A stretch of 64,000 bases of DNA, taken from Pseudomonas sp. UBA4617. GTDB lineage: Bacteria; Pseudomonadota; Gammaproteobacteria; Pseudomonadales; Pseudomonadaceae. The notes below the pieces were generated by a model. That model saw only the letters and a program-made list of their open reading frames with translations, had not been told where the DNA came from and ran no database searches. A program made the position numbers and the translations under genes. Below, piece by piece: positions 18,315-26,367 of the stretch. Numbering within the stretch: position 1 is the first letter of the stretch; each line of letters starts with the position of its first letter. The stretch lies in assembly GCF_002386445.1 (NCBI RefSeq), contig NZ_DGIR01000027.1, forward strand, positions 1-64,000. Direction: 5' to 3'.

Positions 18315-18434
18315 GGGGCTGCTTTGCAGCCCATCGCGGCACAAGGCCGCTCCTACAGGGGCGACGCAAGCATCCTATGCTGCGCTATTCCTGTAGGAGC
18401 GGCCTTGTGCCGCGATGGGCCGCAAAGCGGCCCC
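18315..18434. repeat. Inverted pair of P. putida-type REP elements
   Basis: Two near-identical arms face each other: 18315-18360 (GGGGCTGC head, then CCATCGCGGCACAAGG, then CCGCTCCTACAGGG) and its reverse complement at 18390-18434. About 29 bases of unique sequence separate them. It lies between the kinase gene and the convergent cysS end, the usual intergenic setting of REP doublets, and could fold into a long cruciform or RNA stem ending both transcripts. Confidence 0.85.
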
Positions 18435-18445
18435 GTCTGTACTGA

Positions 18446-19828
18446 TCAGTCAGCCAGGCGCCAGGTAGTACTACCCTTGCTGTCTTCCAGCACAACCCCC
18501 AGGGCGGTCAGCTGGTCGCGAATACGGTCGGATTCGGCCCAGTTCTTGTCCGCACGCGCCTGCAGGCGCGCCTGGATCAAGCCCTCGACCTCGGCGGCAT
18601 CCACCTTGCCTTCAGCACCGGCACGCAGGAAGTCATCGGCGTCCAGCTGCAGCACACCCAGCACGTCGCCCAGTTCGCGCAGTCGCCCTGCCAGGCCAGC
18701 AGCCGCGTCCGGGTCGCTGTCACGCAGGCGGTTGATCTCGCGCACCAGGTCGAACAGCACGGCGCAGGCTTCGGGGGTGCCGAAGTCGTCGTTCATCGCC
18801 ACGCTGAAACGCTCGACAAACGCTTCGCCACCCTTGGCTGCAACCCGCGGCAGACCACGCAAGGCGTGGTAGAAGCGCTCCAGGGCACCCTTGGCATCGC
18901 GCAGGCTGTCTTCCGAGTAGTTGATCGCGCTGCGATAGTGGCTGGCCACCAGCAGGTAACGCACCACTTCCGGGTGGTACTTTTCGAGCACGTCGCGAAT
19001 GGTGAAGAAGTTGTTCAACGACTTGGACATCTTCTCGCCGTTGATACGGATCATGCCGCAGTGCATCCAGGCGTTGGCGTACTGCTTGCCGGTGGCCGCC
19101 TCGCTCTGGGCGATCTCGTTCTCGTGGTGCGGGAACTCCAGGTCGCTGCCACCGCCATGAATGTCGAAGCTTTCGCCCAGGCAGCAGGTGGACATCACCG
19201 AGCACTCGATGTGCCAGCCCGGACGGCCCGGCCCCCATGGCGATGCCCAGCTCGGCTCGCCCGGCTTGGCGCCTTTCCACAGGACGAAATCCAGCGGGTC
19301 CTGCTTGGCTTCATCAACCTCGATGCGCGCACCGATACGCAGGTCTTCGATCTTCTTGCGCGACAGCTTGCCGTAGCCGACGAACTTGCCGACCCGGTAG
19401 TACACGTCGCCGTTGCCCGGGGCGTAGGCGTAGCCCTTGTCGATCAGGGTCTGGATCATCGCGTGCATGCCGGCGATATGATCGGTGGCGCGCGGTTCCT
19501 GGTCCGGCGGCAGGATGTTCAGGCGCCGCTCGTCTTCGTGCATGGCGTCGATCATGCGCGCGGTCAGGGCGTCGAAGGTTTCGCCGTTCTCGTTGGCCCG
19601 GTTGATGATCTTGTCATCGATGTCGGTGATATTGCGCACATAGGTCAGCTCGTAGCCGCTCTTGCGCAGCCAGCGGGTAACCAGGTCGAAGGCCACCATG
19701 CTGCGGCCATGGCCGAGGTGGCAGTAGTCATATACGGTCATGCCGCACACGTACATGCGCACCTTGTTGCCATCCAGTGGCTTGAAGACTTCCTTGGCTT
19801 TGCTCAGGGTGTTGTAGATGGTAAGCAC
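18446..19828 (-). CDS. cysS: Cysteinyl-tRNA synthetase
   Basis: This 460-residue class I synthetase charges tRNA-Cys. The first zinc ligand and HIGH-type motif are in MYVCGMTVYDYCHLGHGRS (residues about 25-43). Zinc site residues follow in HIECSVMSTCCLGESFDIHG and LEFPHHENEIAQSEA (about 205-240). KMSKSLNNFFTIRDVL (about 267) is the KMSKS loop. The C-terminal helical anticodon-binding region is complete and ends normally. It starts 9 bases after the glnS stop, so glnS-cysS is an operon of two tRNA synthetases. Confidence 0.98.
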   Translation of the reverse strand: MLTIYNTLSKAKEVFKPLDGNKVRMYVCGMTVYDYCHLGHGRSMVAFDLVTRWLRKSGYELTYVRNITDIDDKIINRANENGETFDALTARMIDAMHEDERRLNILPPDQEPRATDHIAGMHAMIQTLIDKGYAYAPGNGDVYYRVGKFVGYGKLSRKKIEDLRIGARIEVDEAKQDPLDFVLWKGAKPGEPSWASPWGPGRPGWHIECSVMSTCCLGESFDIHGGGSDLEFPHHENEIAQSEAATGKQYANAWMHCGMIRINGEKMSKSLNNFFTIRDVLEKYHPEVVRYLLVASHYRSAINYSEDSLRDAKGALERFYHALRGLPRVAAKGGEAFVERFSVAMNDDFGTPEACAVLFDLVREINRLRDSDPDAAAGLAGRLRELGDVLGVLQLDADDFLRAGAEGKVDAAEVEGLIQARLQARADKNWAESDRIRDQLTALGVVLEDSKGSTTWRLAD

Positions 19829-19837
19829 GGCGGTTCC

Positions 19838-21541
19838 TCAGCTGCCCCAGGAGTCACGCAGGGTGACAGTGCGGTTGAACACCGGGCGGCCCGGCTGGCT
19901 GTCTTTCAGGTCGGCGCAGAAGTAGCCCTCGCGCTCGAACTGGAAGCGGTCCTCGGGCTGGGCCTGGGCCAGCGACGGCTCGGCACGGCAGCCGTGCAGC
20001 ACCTGCAGCGAATCCGGGTTGATATTGTCCAGGAAGCTGCCGCCCTCCTCGGTCTTTTCTGGGTTCGGCGAGCGGAACAGGCGGTCGTACAGGCGCACTT
20101 CGCACTCGACGCTACCCTCGGCCGGTACCCAATGGATAACCCCCTTGACCTTGCGGCCTTCAGGGTTCTTGCCCAGGGTGTCCGGGTCGTACGAGCAGCG
20201 CAGCTCGACGATGTTGCCGTCGGCATCCTTGATGGCCTCGTCGGCGCGGATCACGTAGCTGCCGCGCAGGCGCACTTCACCGGCCGGTTCCAGGCGCTTG
20301 TAGCCCTTCGGCGGCGCTTCCATGAAGTCGTCGCGGTCGATGTACAGCTCACGGGAGAACGGCAGCACGCGTACGCCCATGTCCTCCTTCGGGTGGCGCG
20401 GCAGCTCGAGCTGCTCGACCTGGCCTTCCGGGTAGTTGGTGATGACCACCTTCAGCGGGCGCAGCACGCACATGGCGCGAGGTGCCGTACGGTCCAGGTC
20501 GTCACGGATGCTGAACTCCAGCATCGACATGTCGACCACGCCGTCGGAACGGTTGGTGCCGATCATTTCGCAGAAGTTGCGGATCGAGGCCGGGGTGTAG
20601 CCACGGCGACGGAAGCCGGACAGGGTCGACATGCGCGGGTCGTCCCAGGCTTCGACGTGCTTTTCGTCGACCAGCTGCTTGAGCTTGCGCTTGGAGGTAA
20701 TGGTGTAGTTCAGGTTCAGGCGGCTGAACTCGTACTGGCGCGGGTGGGCCGGCACCGGCAGGTTGTCGAGGAACCAGTCGTACAGCGGACGATGCCCTTC
20801 GAACTCCAGGGTGCAGATCGAGTGGGTGATACCCTCGATGGCGTCCGACTGGCCGTGGGTGAAGTCGTAGTTGGGGTAGATGCACCACTTGTCACCGGTC
20901 TGGTGGTGGTGGGCATGGCGGATGCGGTACAGGATCGGGTCGCGCAGGTTCATGTTCGGCGACGCCATGTCGATCTTGGCCCGCAGCACGCGCTCGCCGT
21001 CCTTGAACTCACCGGCCTTCATGCGGGCGAACAGGTCAAGGTTCTCTTCCACGCTGCGCTCACGGAACGGGCTGTTCTTGCCGGGCTCCTTGAGGCTGCC
21101 ACGGTATTCCTTGGCCTGCTCGGGGGTGAGGTCGCAGACATAGGCCTTGCCGCGCTTGATCAGCTCGACCGCCCAATCGTGCAGCTGGTCGAAGTAGTCG
21201 GAGGCGTAGCGCACATCACCGGCCCAGTCGAAGCCCAGCCACTTGACATCGCTCTGGATGGCGTCGATGTACTCCTGGTCTTCCTTGGCCGGGTTGGTAT
21301 CGTCGAAACGCAGGTGGCAGACGCCACCGAATTCCCTGGCCAGGCCGAAGTTCACGCAGATCGACTTGGCGTGGCCGATGTGCAGGTAACCGTTGGGCTC
21401 CGGCGGGAAACGGGTGACGATGCGGCTGTGCTTGCCCGAGTCCAGGTCGGCCTGGATGATCGGCCGCAGGAAGTTCGCAGGGACAGCGGGGGCGCCTTTG
21501 GCAGCGGCGTTGGGCGCGTTGTCGGCAGTGGGCTTGCTCAT
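19838..21541 (-). CDS. glnS: Glutaminyl-tRNA synthetase
   Basis: The 567-residue class I synthetase has PPEPNGYLHIGHAKSICVNF (HIGH motif) near residue 46 and a KMSKS-type TITSKRKLKQLVDE near 280. The LRFDDTNP, YDFTHGQSDAIEG and FSRLNLNY motifs are conserved, and the two-beta-barrel anticodon-binding region fills the last 230 residues. The ATG at 21541 (MSKPTADNA) is preferred over an in-frame start 75 bases upstream because an AAGGATCCT site lies directly before it. A 248-base region separates it from the divergent ppiB. Direct glutaminylation is consistent with a gammaproteobacterium. Confidence 0.97.
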   Translation of the reverse strand: MSKPTADNAPNAAAKGAPAVPANFLRPIIQADLDSGKHSRIVTRFPPEPNGYLHIGHAKSICVNFGLAREFGGVCHLRFDDTNPAKEDQEYIDAIQSDVKWLGFDWAGDVRYASDYFDQLHDWAVELIKRGKAYVCDLTPEQAKEYRGSLKEPGKNSPFRERSVEENLDLFARMKAGEFKDGERVLRAKIDMASPNMNLRDPILYRIRHAHHHQTGDKWCIYPNYDFTHGQSDAIEGITHSICTLEFEGHRPLYDWFLDNLPVPAHPRQYEFSRLNLNYTITSKRKLKQLVDEKHVEAWDDPRMSTLSGFRRRGYTPASIRNFCEMIGTNRSDGVVDMSMLEFSIRDDLDRTAPRAMCVLRPLKVVITNYPEGQVEQLELPRHPKEDMGVRVLPFSRELYIDRDDFMEAPPKGYKRLEPAGEVRLRGSYVIRADEAIKDADGNIVELRCSYDPDTLGKNPEGRKVKGVIHWVPAEGSVECEVRLYDRLFRSPNPEKTEEGGSFLDNINPDSLQVLHGCRAEPSLAQAQPEDRFQFEREGYFCADLKDSQPGRPVFNRTVTLRDSWGS

Positions 21542-21789
21542 AGGATCCTTGAATGCACGTAGCCGGCCTGGGTAGGCCGATTGAATCAAAGGGCCTATCA
21601 TAGCCGAAGCAGTCAAGCTGCTGACAGTCGGGCCCGGACAAACAGGCGTGATTTATCACGGCTTTTTGCCGCAGCCTGGCAAAATGGCCAGTGCGCGCAA
21701 TGTGTCGCGACCGCCTGATCCTGCGTCAGGTGGTAACCCGCGCCCTGCGCACCCTAATTCCCGATTGCCTTGAAAGAGCGAGTTTCAGC

Positions 21790-22290
21790 ATGTCCAAAGT
21801 CAAACTGAGCACCAACCACGGCGACATCGTCCTGCAACTGGACGCCGAAAAAGCGCCGCTGACTACCGAAAACTTCGTTCAGTACGTCAAGGATGGCCAC
21901 TACGACGGCACCGTATTCCACCGCGTGATCAAGGGCTTCATGATCCAGGGCGGCGGCTTCGAGCCTGGCATGAGCCAGAAAAAAACCCGCGCCAGCATCC
22001 AGAACGAAGCCGACAACGGCCTGAAGAACAAGAAGTACAGCATTGCCATGGCCCGTACCATGGAGCCGCACTCCGCCTCGGCGCAGTTCTTCATCAACGC
22101 CGCCGACAACGACTTCCTCAACCACAGCGGCAAGAACGTGCAGGGCTGGGGCTACGCGGTGTTCGGCGAAGTGATCGAAGGCCGTGAGATCGTCGATGCC
22201 ATCGAGAAGGTCGCTACCGGTTCCAAGGCCGGCCACCAGGACGTGCCGAAAGACGACGTGGTCATCGAGAAAGCCGAGATCATTGAGTGA
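21790..22290 (+). CDS. ppiB: Peptidyl-prolyl cis-trans isomerase B (cyclophilin)
   Basis: The 166-residue cyclophilin has the catalytic segment TVFHRVIKGFMIQGGGF (residues about 40-56) and the substrate pocket SAQFFINAADNDFLNH (about 97-112), with no signal peptide, so it is the cytoplasmic isomerase. The ATG at 21790 begins family-like sequence MSKVKLSTNHGD; the open frame runs 99 bases further upstream without homology. Its TGA overlaps the GTG of lpxH, the same coupling seen in other pseudomonads. It assists folding by isomerising X-Pro bonds. Confidence 0.96.
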   Translation: MSKVKLSTNHGDIVLQLDAEKAPLTTENFVQYVKDGHYDGTVFHRVIKGFMIQGGGFEPGMSQKKTRASIQNEADNGLKNKKYSIAMARTMEPHSASAQFFINAADNDFLNHSGKNVQGWGYAVFGEVIEGREIVDAIEKVATGSKAGHQDVPKDDVVIEKAEIIE

Positions 22291-23009
22291 TCCTGCTGAT
22301 CTCCGATCTGCACCTGCAAGAAGAACGCCCGGACATTACCCGGGCGTTTCTTGATTTGCTCGATGGCCGTGGCCGCCACGCGGAGGCCTTGTACATTCTC
22401 GGCGACTTCTTCGAAGCATGGATCGGCGACGATGCCATGACGCCGTTCCAGCAGTCGATCTGCCAGGCCTTGCGGCGCTTGAGCGACAGCGGTACGGCCA
22501 TCTACCTGATGCATGGCAACCGTGATTTCCTGATTGGCCAGGCCTTCTGCGAAGCTGCGGGCTGCACGTTGCTGGCCGATCCCAGCGTGATCGAACTGGG
22601 CGGCGAACAGGTGTTGCTGATGCATGGCGACACCCTGTGCACCCGCGACCTGGGTTACATGAAGATGCGCCGCCTGCTGCGCAACCCGCTGAGCTTGTGG
22701 GTGTTGCGTCACCTGCCGCTGGCTGCGCGCTACAAGCTGGCGCGCAAGCTGCGCAACGAAAGCCGCTCGCAAACGCGAATGAAGGCCACCGAAATCGTCG
22801 ACGTTACCCCGGAAGCAGTGCCGCAGGTGATGGCCGCGCAGGGTGTGCGCACGCTGGTGCATGGCCATACCCACCGGCCGGCGATCCACAAGCTGGTGGT
22901 CGATGGACAACCGGCGCGGCGTATCGTGCTAGGTGACTGGGACCGCCGGGGTTGGGTCTTGCAGGTTGATGAACAAGGCTTTCAGCTGGCGCCGTTCGAG
23001 TTTTCCTGA
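22287..23009 (+). CDS. lpxH: UDP-2,3-diacylglucosamine pyrophosphohydrolase
   Basis: The 240-residue calcineurin-like phosphoesterase removes UMP from UDP-2,3-diacylglucosamine in lipid A synthesis. Metal ligands are visible as ISDLHLQ (D7/H9 region), ILGDFFEAW (Asp41 region), MHGNRDF (Asn79 region), LMHGDTLC (His114 region) and VHGHTHRP (His195 and His197 region). It starts with GTG in a GTGA overlap with the ppiB stop. No ribosome site of its own is obvious, consistent with translational coupling. A strong hairpin lies inside codons 13-22 (see separate entry). Confidence 0.96.
   Translation: MILLISDLHLQEERPDITRAFLDLLDGRGRHAEALYILGDFFEAWIGDDAMTPFQQSICQALRRLSDSGTAIYLMHGNRDFLIGQAFCEAAGCTLLADPSVIELGGEQVLLMHGDTLCTRDLGYMKMRRLLRNPLSLWVLRHLPLAARYKLARKLRNESRSQTRMKATEIVDVTPEAVPQVMAAQGVRTLVHGHTHRPAIHKLVVDGQPARRIVLGDWDRRGWVLQVDEQGFQLAPFEFS
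22324..22352 (+). terminator. Terminator-like hairpin inside the start of lpxH
   Basis: A perfect 9-bp stem (AACGCCCGG/CCGGGCGTT) with a 7-base loop is followed by TTCTTGATTTG, resembling an intrinsic terminator, yet it sits within lpxH codons 13-22. It could attenuate ppiB-lpxH read-through when translation of lpxH is poor, or be a coding coincidence. Confidence 0.35.
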
Positions 23010-23029
23010 CGCTGTAGCACTGGCACAAA

Positions 23030-23090
23030 CTGGTCGCTTCGCGGATAAATCCGCTCGCAGGGACTGCACCGCTTGCTGTCATGGTGCAGT
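23030..23090. repeat. Degenerate REP-like palindromes between lpxH and pvdQ
   Basis: GGTCGCTTCGCGGATAAATC followed by CGCTCGCAGG resembles the P. putida REP core; GCGGATAAATCCGC (23041-23054) is its palindrome. A second stem ACTGCACC/GGTGCAGT (23063-23070 and 23083-23090) follows. They occupy the convergent gap and may protect or end both transcripts. Confidence 0.6.
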
Positions 23091-23104
23091 GCCTGGGAAG
23101 CGCC

Positions 23105-25417
23105 TCAAGGCTGACTGGCCAGCGCGCCCTTGTCTCCCTCACTGATCACATACTGCCGGTATTCAGGATCGGCCCGGATTTGTGCCTCGGTAAACGGTAA
23201 TGGCAGCAGTTGCTTGGCCGCGAAGGCCTTGGTCTGGTCGCCGAAGTGCGCCGAACCGGCTTCGCTGGACTGAGAGAACGCCAGCAACCCGCGCGCCTCC
23301 GGCCCCTTGTCGGTAAAGCTGACCAGTTGCAGGTAGCTGGTACCACTGACCACCAGCCGCTTGCCCTGCCCGTGCGGCACGCTGTGGATCGCGTTGTACA
23401 CGCCCAACCCTTGCGGGCCGCCCGGCACCGGCGTGCCATCGACTGCCTGTTGCACATGGCCCCAGCGCACCTGCCCTGCCACACCACTCTCATTCACCTG
23501 CCTGAGCGAAGCCAGCGCCGCCTGGTGCAGACGCTTGCGTACCGCTGCCTGCTCGACCGCCAGGCCACGCGGGGTGTGCTGTGGGTCAGCCGGGTCGAAG
23601 GCCACTCGCCAGCTTTGCGGGTGCTCGGCCAGCGCCTCGAACAGGTTGTTGAAGTGTACCAGGCCAATGCCACTGTCGAGGTCGGCCTTGCCGTTCCAGG
23701 CCGCCAGGCTGCTGCATACGGCCTGCACGTCTGCGGCGGCGCCACGGCACCACTGCAGCAGGTCGGGCAGCACCAGGCTGGCCAGGTAGACCTCATCGTC
23801 GGTCACCATGCGTTGCAGATCATCGATACCCAACCGGGCCTTGCCCTGCAGGCGTTGCAGGGCAAATCGGCCACGCATGCCCAGCGGCTGGTCGCTACGG
23901 CTTATCAGCGGCGAATAGCCGGTCAGCGGCTGCGCCGGGTTGGTCATCCAGGCCGGGTCGTTGGAGTTCTGTACGAAATCGCTGCGCTGAAGGCTTGGCA
24001 GCAGGCGTGCCGGGAAGATACCCGGCTGTGCCGCCTGCGTATCCACCTTCCATGCGCACGCGCTGCGCGAACCATCCAGCACTACCAGGCGACCCTGGGC
24101 CTGCGGATTGCTGCAGGTGTCCAACAACTGCTGGTCAACATAGGGCACCACCGACTGGTTCAGGTACAAGGCCTGGCCGTCCTGGTCCACCGCCAGCGTG
24201 TTGACCCAGGGAATACCCTGCAACTGGCCGATCGAACCCTGCAGCGTTGCCAGACTGTCGGCGCGGTTGATCTGGTACCACTGCTGCAATACCCGGGTGT
24301 TTTCCAGGTTGGCATCGCGCAAGCTATAGGCCGTGCGGCTGTCCCAGTCCAGGCGCCCCGGCCATTGCACCACCGGGCCGAAATGCGAGCTGTAGACCTG
24401 GCGTTGTACCTGGCTCAGGCTGCCATCCTCGGCCTTGACTGCAACGCTGATGGTCTGCCGGACCAGCGGCAGCGATTTACCATCGAGCAGGTAGCGGGTC
24501 GGGTCCTTGGGATCGAGCTGCAGACGGTACAGGGTAAAGTGCTGCGACGTATCGACCGTGTGCGTCCAGGCCAGGTGCTGGTTGAAACCGATGTTGACCA
24601 CGGGCAGTCCCGGCAATGCCGCCCCCATCACATCGAGCTTGCCGGGAATGGTCAGTTGCATCTGATAGAAGCGCATGCCCCCCCTCCACGGGAAGTGCGG
24701 GTTGGCCAGCAACAGGCCGCGACCATTGGCCGAACGCCGGGCGCCCAAGGCCACCGCATTGCTACCGCGCTCCAGGGCAAACCGCTCCTGCCGAGCCAGC
24801 GCCGCGGCATACCCGCTGGTGGCCTGCCGGTTGGCCAGACTTGGCGGTTGCGCGCCCGCCAGGGCTTCGACGAACTGCCCGACACCCCCTTCGGCCAACA
24901 GCCGGCGAGTCAGCTTGACCAGGTCTTCGCTACTGATCGGTCGCAGCCACTCGCCGTTGCCGCACTCGGCGGGCAACCCTTGGCCACGGCGCTCGGCCAG
25001 GGCCCGGTTGTAGCCACTGGCATAGCCCGCCAGCAGCGCCTGGACCGAGTCCGGTTGCGCCTGCAAGAACGCGTTGACTGCCGAGGGGCTGTTGAGCCAG
25101 GTGAAGAACAAGTCACTCGCCAGGTTGTCGCGCTGCTCCAAGGTCTTGCCGCTGGCGCCGAAATATCGGGACCGTTCGCCGCTTACGGTCAGCACTTCGT
25201 TGCCCAGCAGGCACAGGTTGTCCTGGGCATAGGCGTAGCCGATGCCATAGCCCAGGCCCCGCTCATCCTTGGCCACGATATGCGGCACCCCGTAGCTGGT
25301 GCGACGAATCTGCGCGCTGGCATCGCCTGCGGCGGGCTGCGCCGGTACACCTGCGCTGAACACCACCAGGGCGGCGGCCAGACCAGCGCAAGTCATGGGA
25401 CGGAAAAGTGGAAACAC
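23105..25417 (-). CDS. pvdQ: Acyl-homoserine-lactone/pyoverdine acylase PvdQ
   Basis: This 770-residue Ntn-hydrolase is made as a precursor with a signal peptide (residues 1 to about 26, ending GVPAQPAAG). It is expected to cleave itself at Gly218-Ser219 (LERGSNAVALG), leaving Ser219 as the nucleophile of the large beta chain. PvdQ removes the fatty acyl chain from the pyoverdine precursor in the periplasm and can also hydrolyse long acyl-homoserine lactones. The start is GTG at 25417, with GAGGAA five bases upstream; the next ATG, seven codons in, has no ribosome site. An iron-starvation-type promoter lies upstream and a PA2384-like gene is its divergent neighbour, as next to pvdQ in P. aeruginosa. 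Confidence 0.9.
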   Translation of the reverse strand: MFPLFRPMTCAGLAAALVVFSAGVPAQPAAGDASAQIRRTSYGVPHIVAKDERGLGYGIGYAYAQDNLCLLGNEVLTVSGERSRYFGASGKTLEQRDNLASDLFFTWLNSPSAVNAFLQAQPDSVQALLAGYASGYNRALAERRGQGLPAECGNGEWLRPISSEDLVKLTRRLLAEGGVGQFVEALAGAQPPSLANRQATSGYAAALARQERFALERGSNAVALGARRSANGRGLLLANPHFPWRGGMRFYQMQLTIPGKLDVMGAALPGLPVVNIGFNQHLAWTHTVDTSQHFTLYRLQLDPKDPTRYLLDGKSLPLVRQTISVAVKAEDGSLSQVQRQVYSSHFGPVVQWPGRLDWDSRTAYSLRDANLENTRVLQQWYQINRADSLATLQGSIGQLQGIPWVNTLAVDQDGQALYLNQSVVPYVDQQLLDTCSNPQAQGRLVVLDGSRSACAWKVDTQAAQPGIFPARLLPSLQRSDFVQNSNDPAWMTNPAQPLTGYSPLISRSDQPLGMRGRFALQRLQGKARLGIDDLQRMVTDDEVYLASLVLPDLLQWCRGAAADVQAVCSSLAAWNGKADLDSGIGLVHFNNLFEALAEHPQSWRVAFDPADPQHTPRGLAVEQAAVRKRLHQAALASLRQVNESGVAGQVRWGHVQQAVDGTPVPGGPQGLGVYNAIHSVPHGQGKRLVVSGTSYLQLVSFTDKGPEARGLLAFSQSSEAGSAHFGDQTKAFAAKQLLPLPFTEAQIRADPEYRQYVISEGDKGALASQP

Positions 25418-25452
25418 AGGTATTCCTCGATTTCGGGGCTCATCCCGATCAG

Positions 25453-25476
25453 ACGAATACCTGAATGAAAATTTTA
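25453..25476 (-). promoter_or_regulatory. PvdS-type iron-starvation promoter of pvdQ
   Basis: On the minus strand TAAAA, a 16-base spacer and CGT match the IS box TAAAT-N16-CGT used by the extracytoplasmic sigma factor PvdS and its P. putida counterpart. The CGT ends 36 bases before the pvdQ GTG, leaving a short leader that includes the GAGGAA site. One mismatch (A for T in the first block) is present. Confidence 0.65.
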
Positions 25477-25615
25477 CGGACCACCCGCTGATGAAACGTC
25501 TTGAACAGAAACCGGCATTTTTTTTCGCTGAAGGGCTGCAGTTTTTCCCTTCTCATTCGTCTTAGTCAGTGAGGCACCCACTATTTCGGGTTCGTCGACG
25601 AAAAGGAGCATTCAC

Positions 25616-25990
25616 ATGTACAACCCGCAATCCTCGATCCAGGCCGGGCACACCCCGGGCAAAGCGCCCCAGGAACAGGACGCACTGGCCGACGAACGCA
25701 CCGGCAACGAACAGATCCGCGAGTTGTTGCGCACCTTCGGCCTGCGCACCAGCCTGATCCGCCTCAAGGTGATCGACGCCCTGCATGTCGCCCAGCGCAG
25801 CGGCCGCAGCATCGGTGTGCGCGGTGTGCACGCCCAACTGGAACAGCTGGATATTCCGCTGTCGTTCCTCAGCGTGCGCGAAGTGCTCAAGCGGCTGTGC
25901 GCCGAGGGCGTCATCCAGTTGGGCAGCGACAAGTGCTACAGCCTCAACCCGCAGGCACGCGCCGTACTGGAGCAAACGCAGTCAAGCTGA
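25616..25990 (+). CDS. Fur-like winged-helix protein without metal domain (PA2384-like)
   Basis: The 124-residue protein resembles only the DNA-binding half of Fur: ELLRTFGLRTSLIRLKVIDA (residues about 37-56), then IGVRGVHAQLEQLDIPLSFL and SVREVLKRLCAEGVIQLG aligning with the recognition helix and wing. The His/Cys-rich dimerisation domain of Fur is absent; one Cys is in the recognition helix and another near the C-terminus. In P. aeruginosa the pvdQ-adjacent PA2384 is an iron-responsive regulator of similar size, and the divergent placement here suggests orthology. An AAGGAG site precedes the ATG. How it would sense iron is unclear. Confidence 0.7.
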   Translation: MYNPQSSIQAGHTPGKAPQEQDALADERTGNEQIRELLRTFGLRTSLIRLKVIDALHVAQRSGRSIGVRGVHAQLEQLDIPLSFLSVREVLKRLCAEGVIQLGSDKCYSLNPQARAVLEQTQSS

Positions 25991-26026
25991 ACGTACGGCC
26001 GGCCACAGCTGGCCGGCCCGCACAGG

Positions 26027-26215
26027 TCAGGGCTTGACCTTGCGCCGCAAGATGCCGTTGATCACCACGACCACCACAGCGATGGCAATCGCCAGTATCT
26101 GGAAGGTCTGTTCACTGATCGTACCCTGCTTCTGCAGGTGCGACAGGCCCAGCATCAGGCCCAGTACAACCAGGATGATCAGAAGGGAATATTTGAGGCG
26201 CTGCACATGTGTCAT
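26027..26215 (-). CDS. Small two-helix inner-membrane protein
   Basis: The 62-residue protein MTHVQRLKYS... has hydrophobic segments at about residues 8-25 and 38-54 joined by a short polar loop (QKQGTISEQTFQ), with a basic tail RRKVKP that should stay in the cytoplasm. An AAGGAACC site precedes the ATG at 26215; the longer frame upstream lacks protein-like sequence. I recognise no family. It lies convergent with the Fur-like gene and divergent from the secreted 152-residue gene. Confidence 0.65.
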   Translation of the reverse strand: MTHVQRLKYSLLIILVVLGLMLGLSHLQKQGTISEQTFQILAIAIAVVVVVINGILRRKVKP

Positions 26216-26367
26216 CGAAGGTTCCTTGCAACATCTGGGGCAAATGGCTCGCGACGAGCCGCGGTAATGATACAACGGCCACCGGCCACCGCGCTGCATT
26301 TCCTGCTGGGTGCGGCGGCGCTTGCCTGCAAGCATGGCGCTCCCAAGCACCCACCGCCGGAGGCACC

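Noticed and set aside
18866..21562. An 898-codon open frame on the plus strand
   Set aside because: It lies antisense to cysS and glnS, which have full family motifs; high GC keeps the opposite frame free of stops. Its composition is not protein-like.
23210..25468. A 752-codon open frame on the plus strand
   Set aside because: It is antisense to pvdQ, whose Ntn-hydrolase motifs are intact, and has no ribosome site or known domain.
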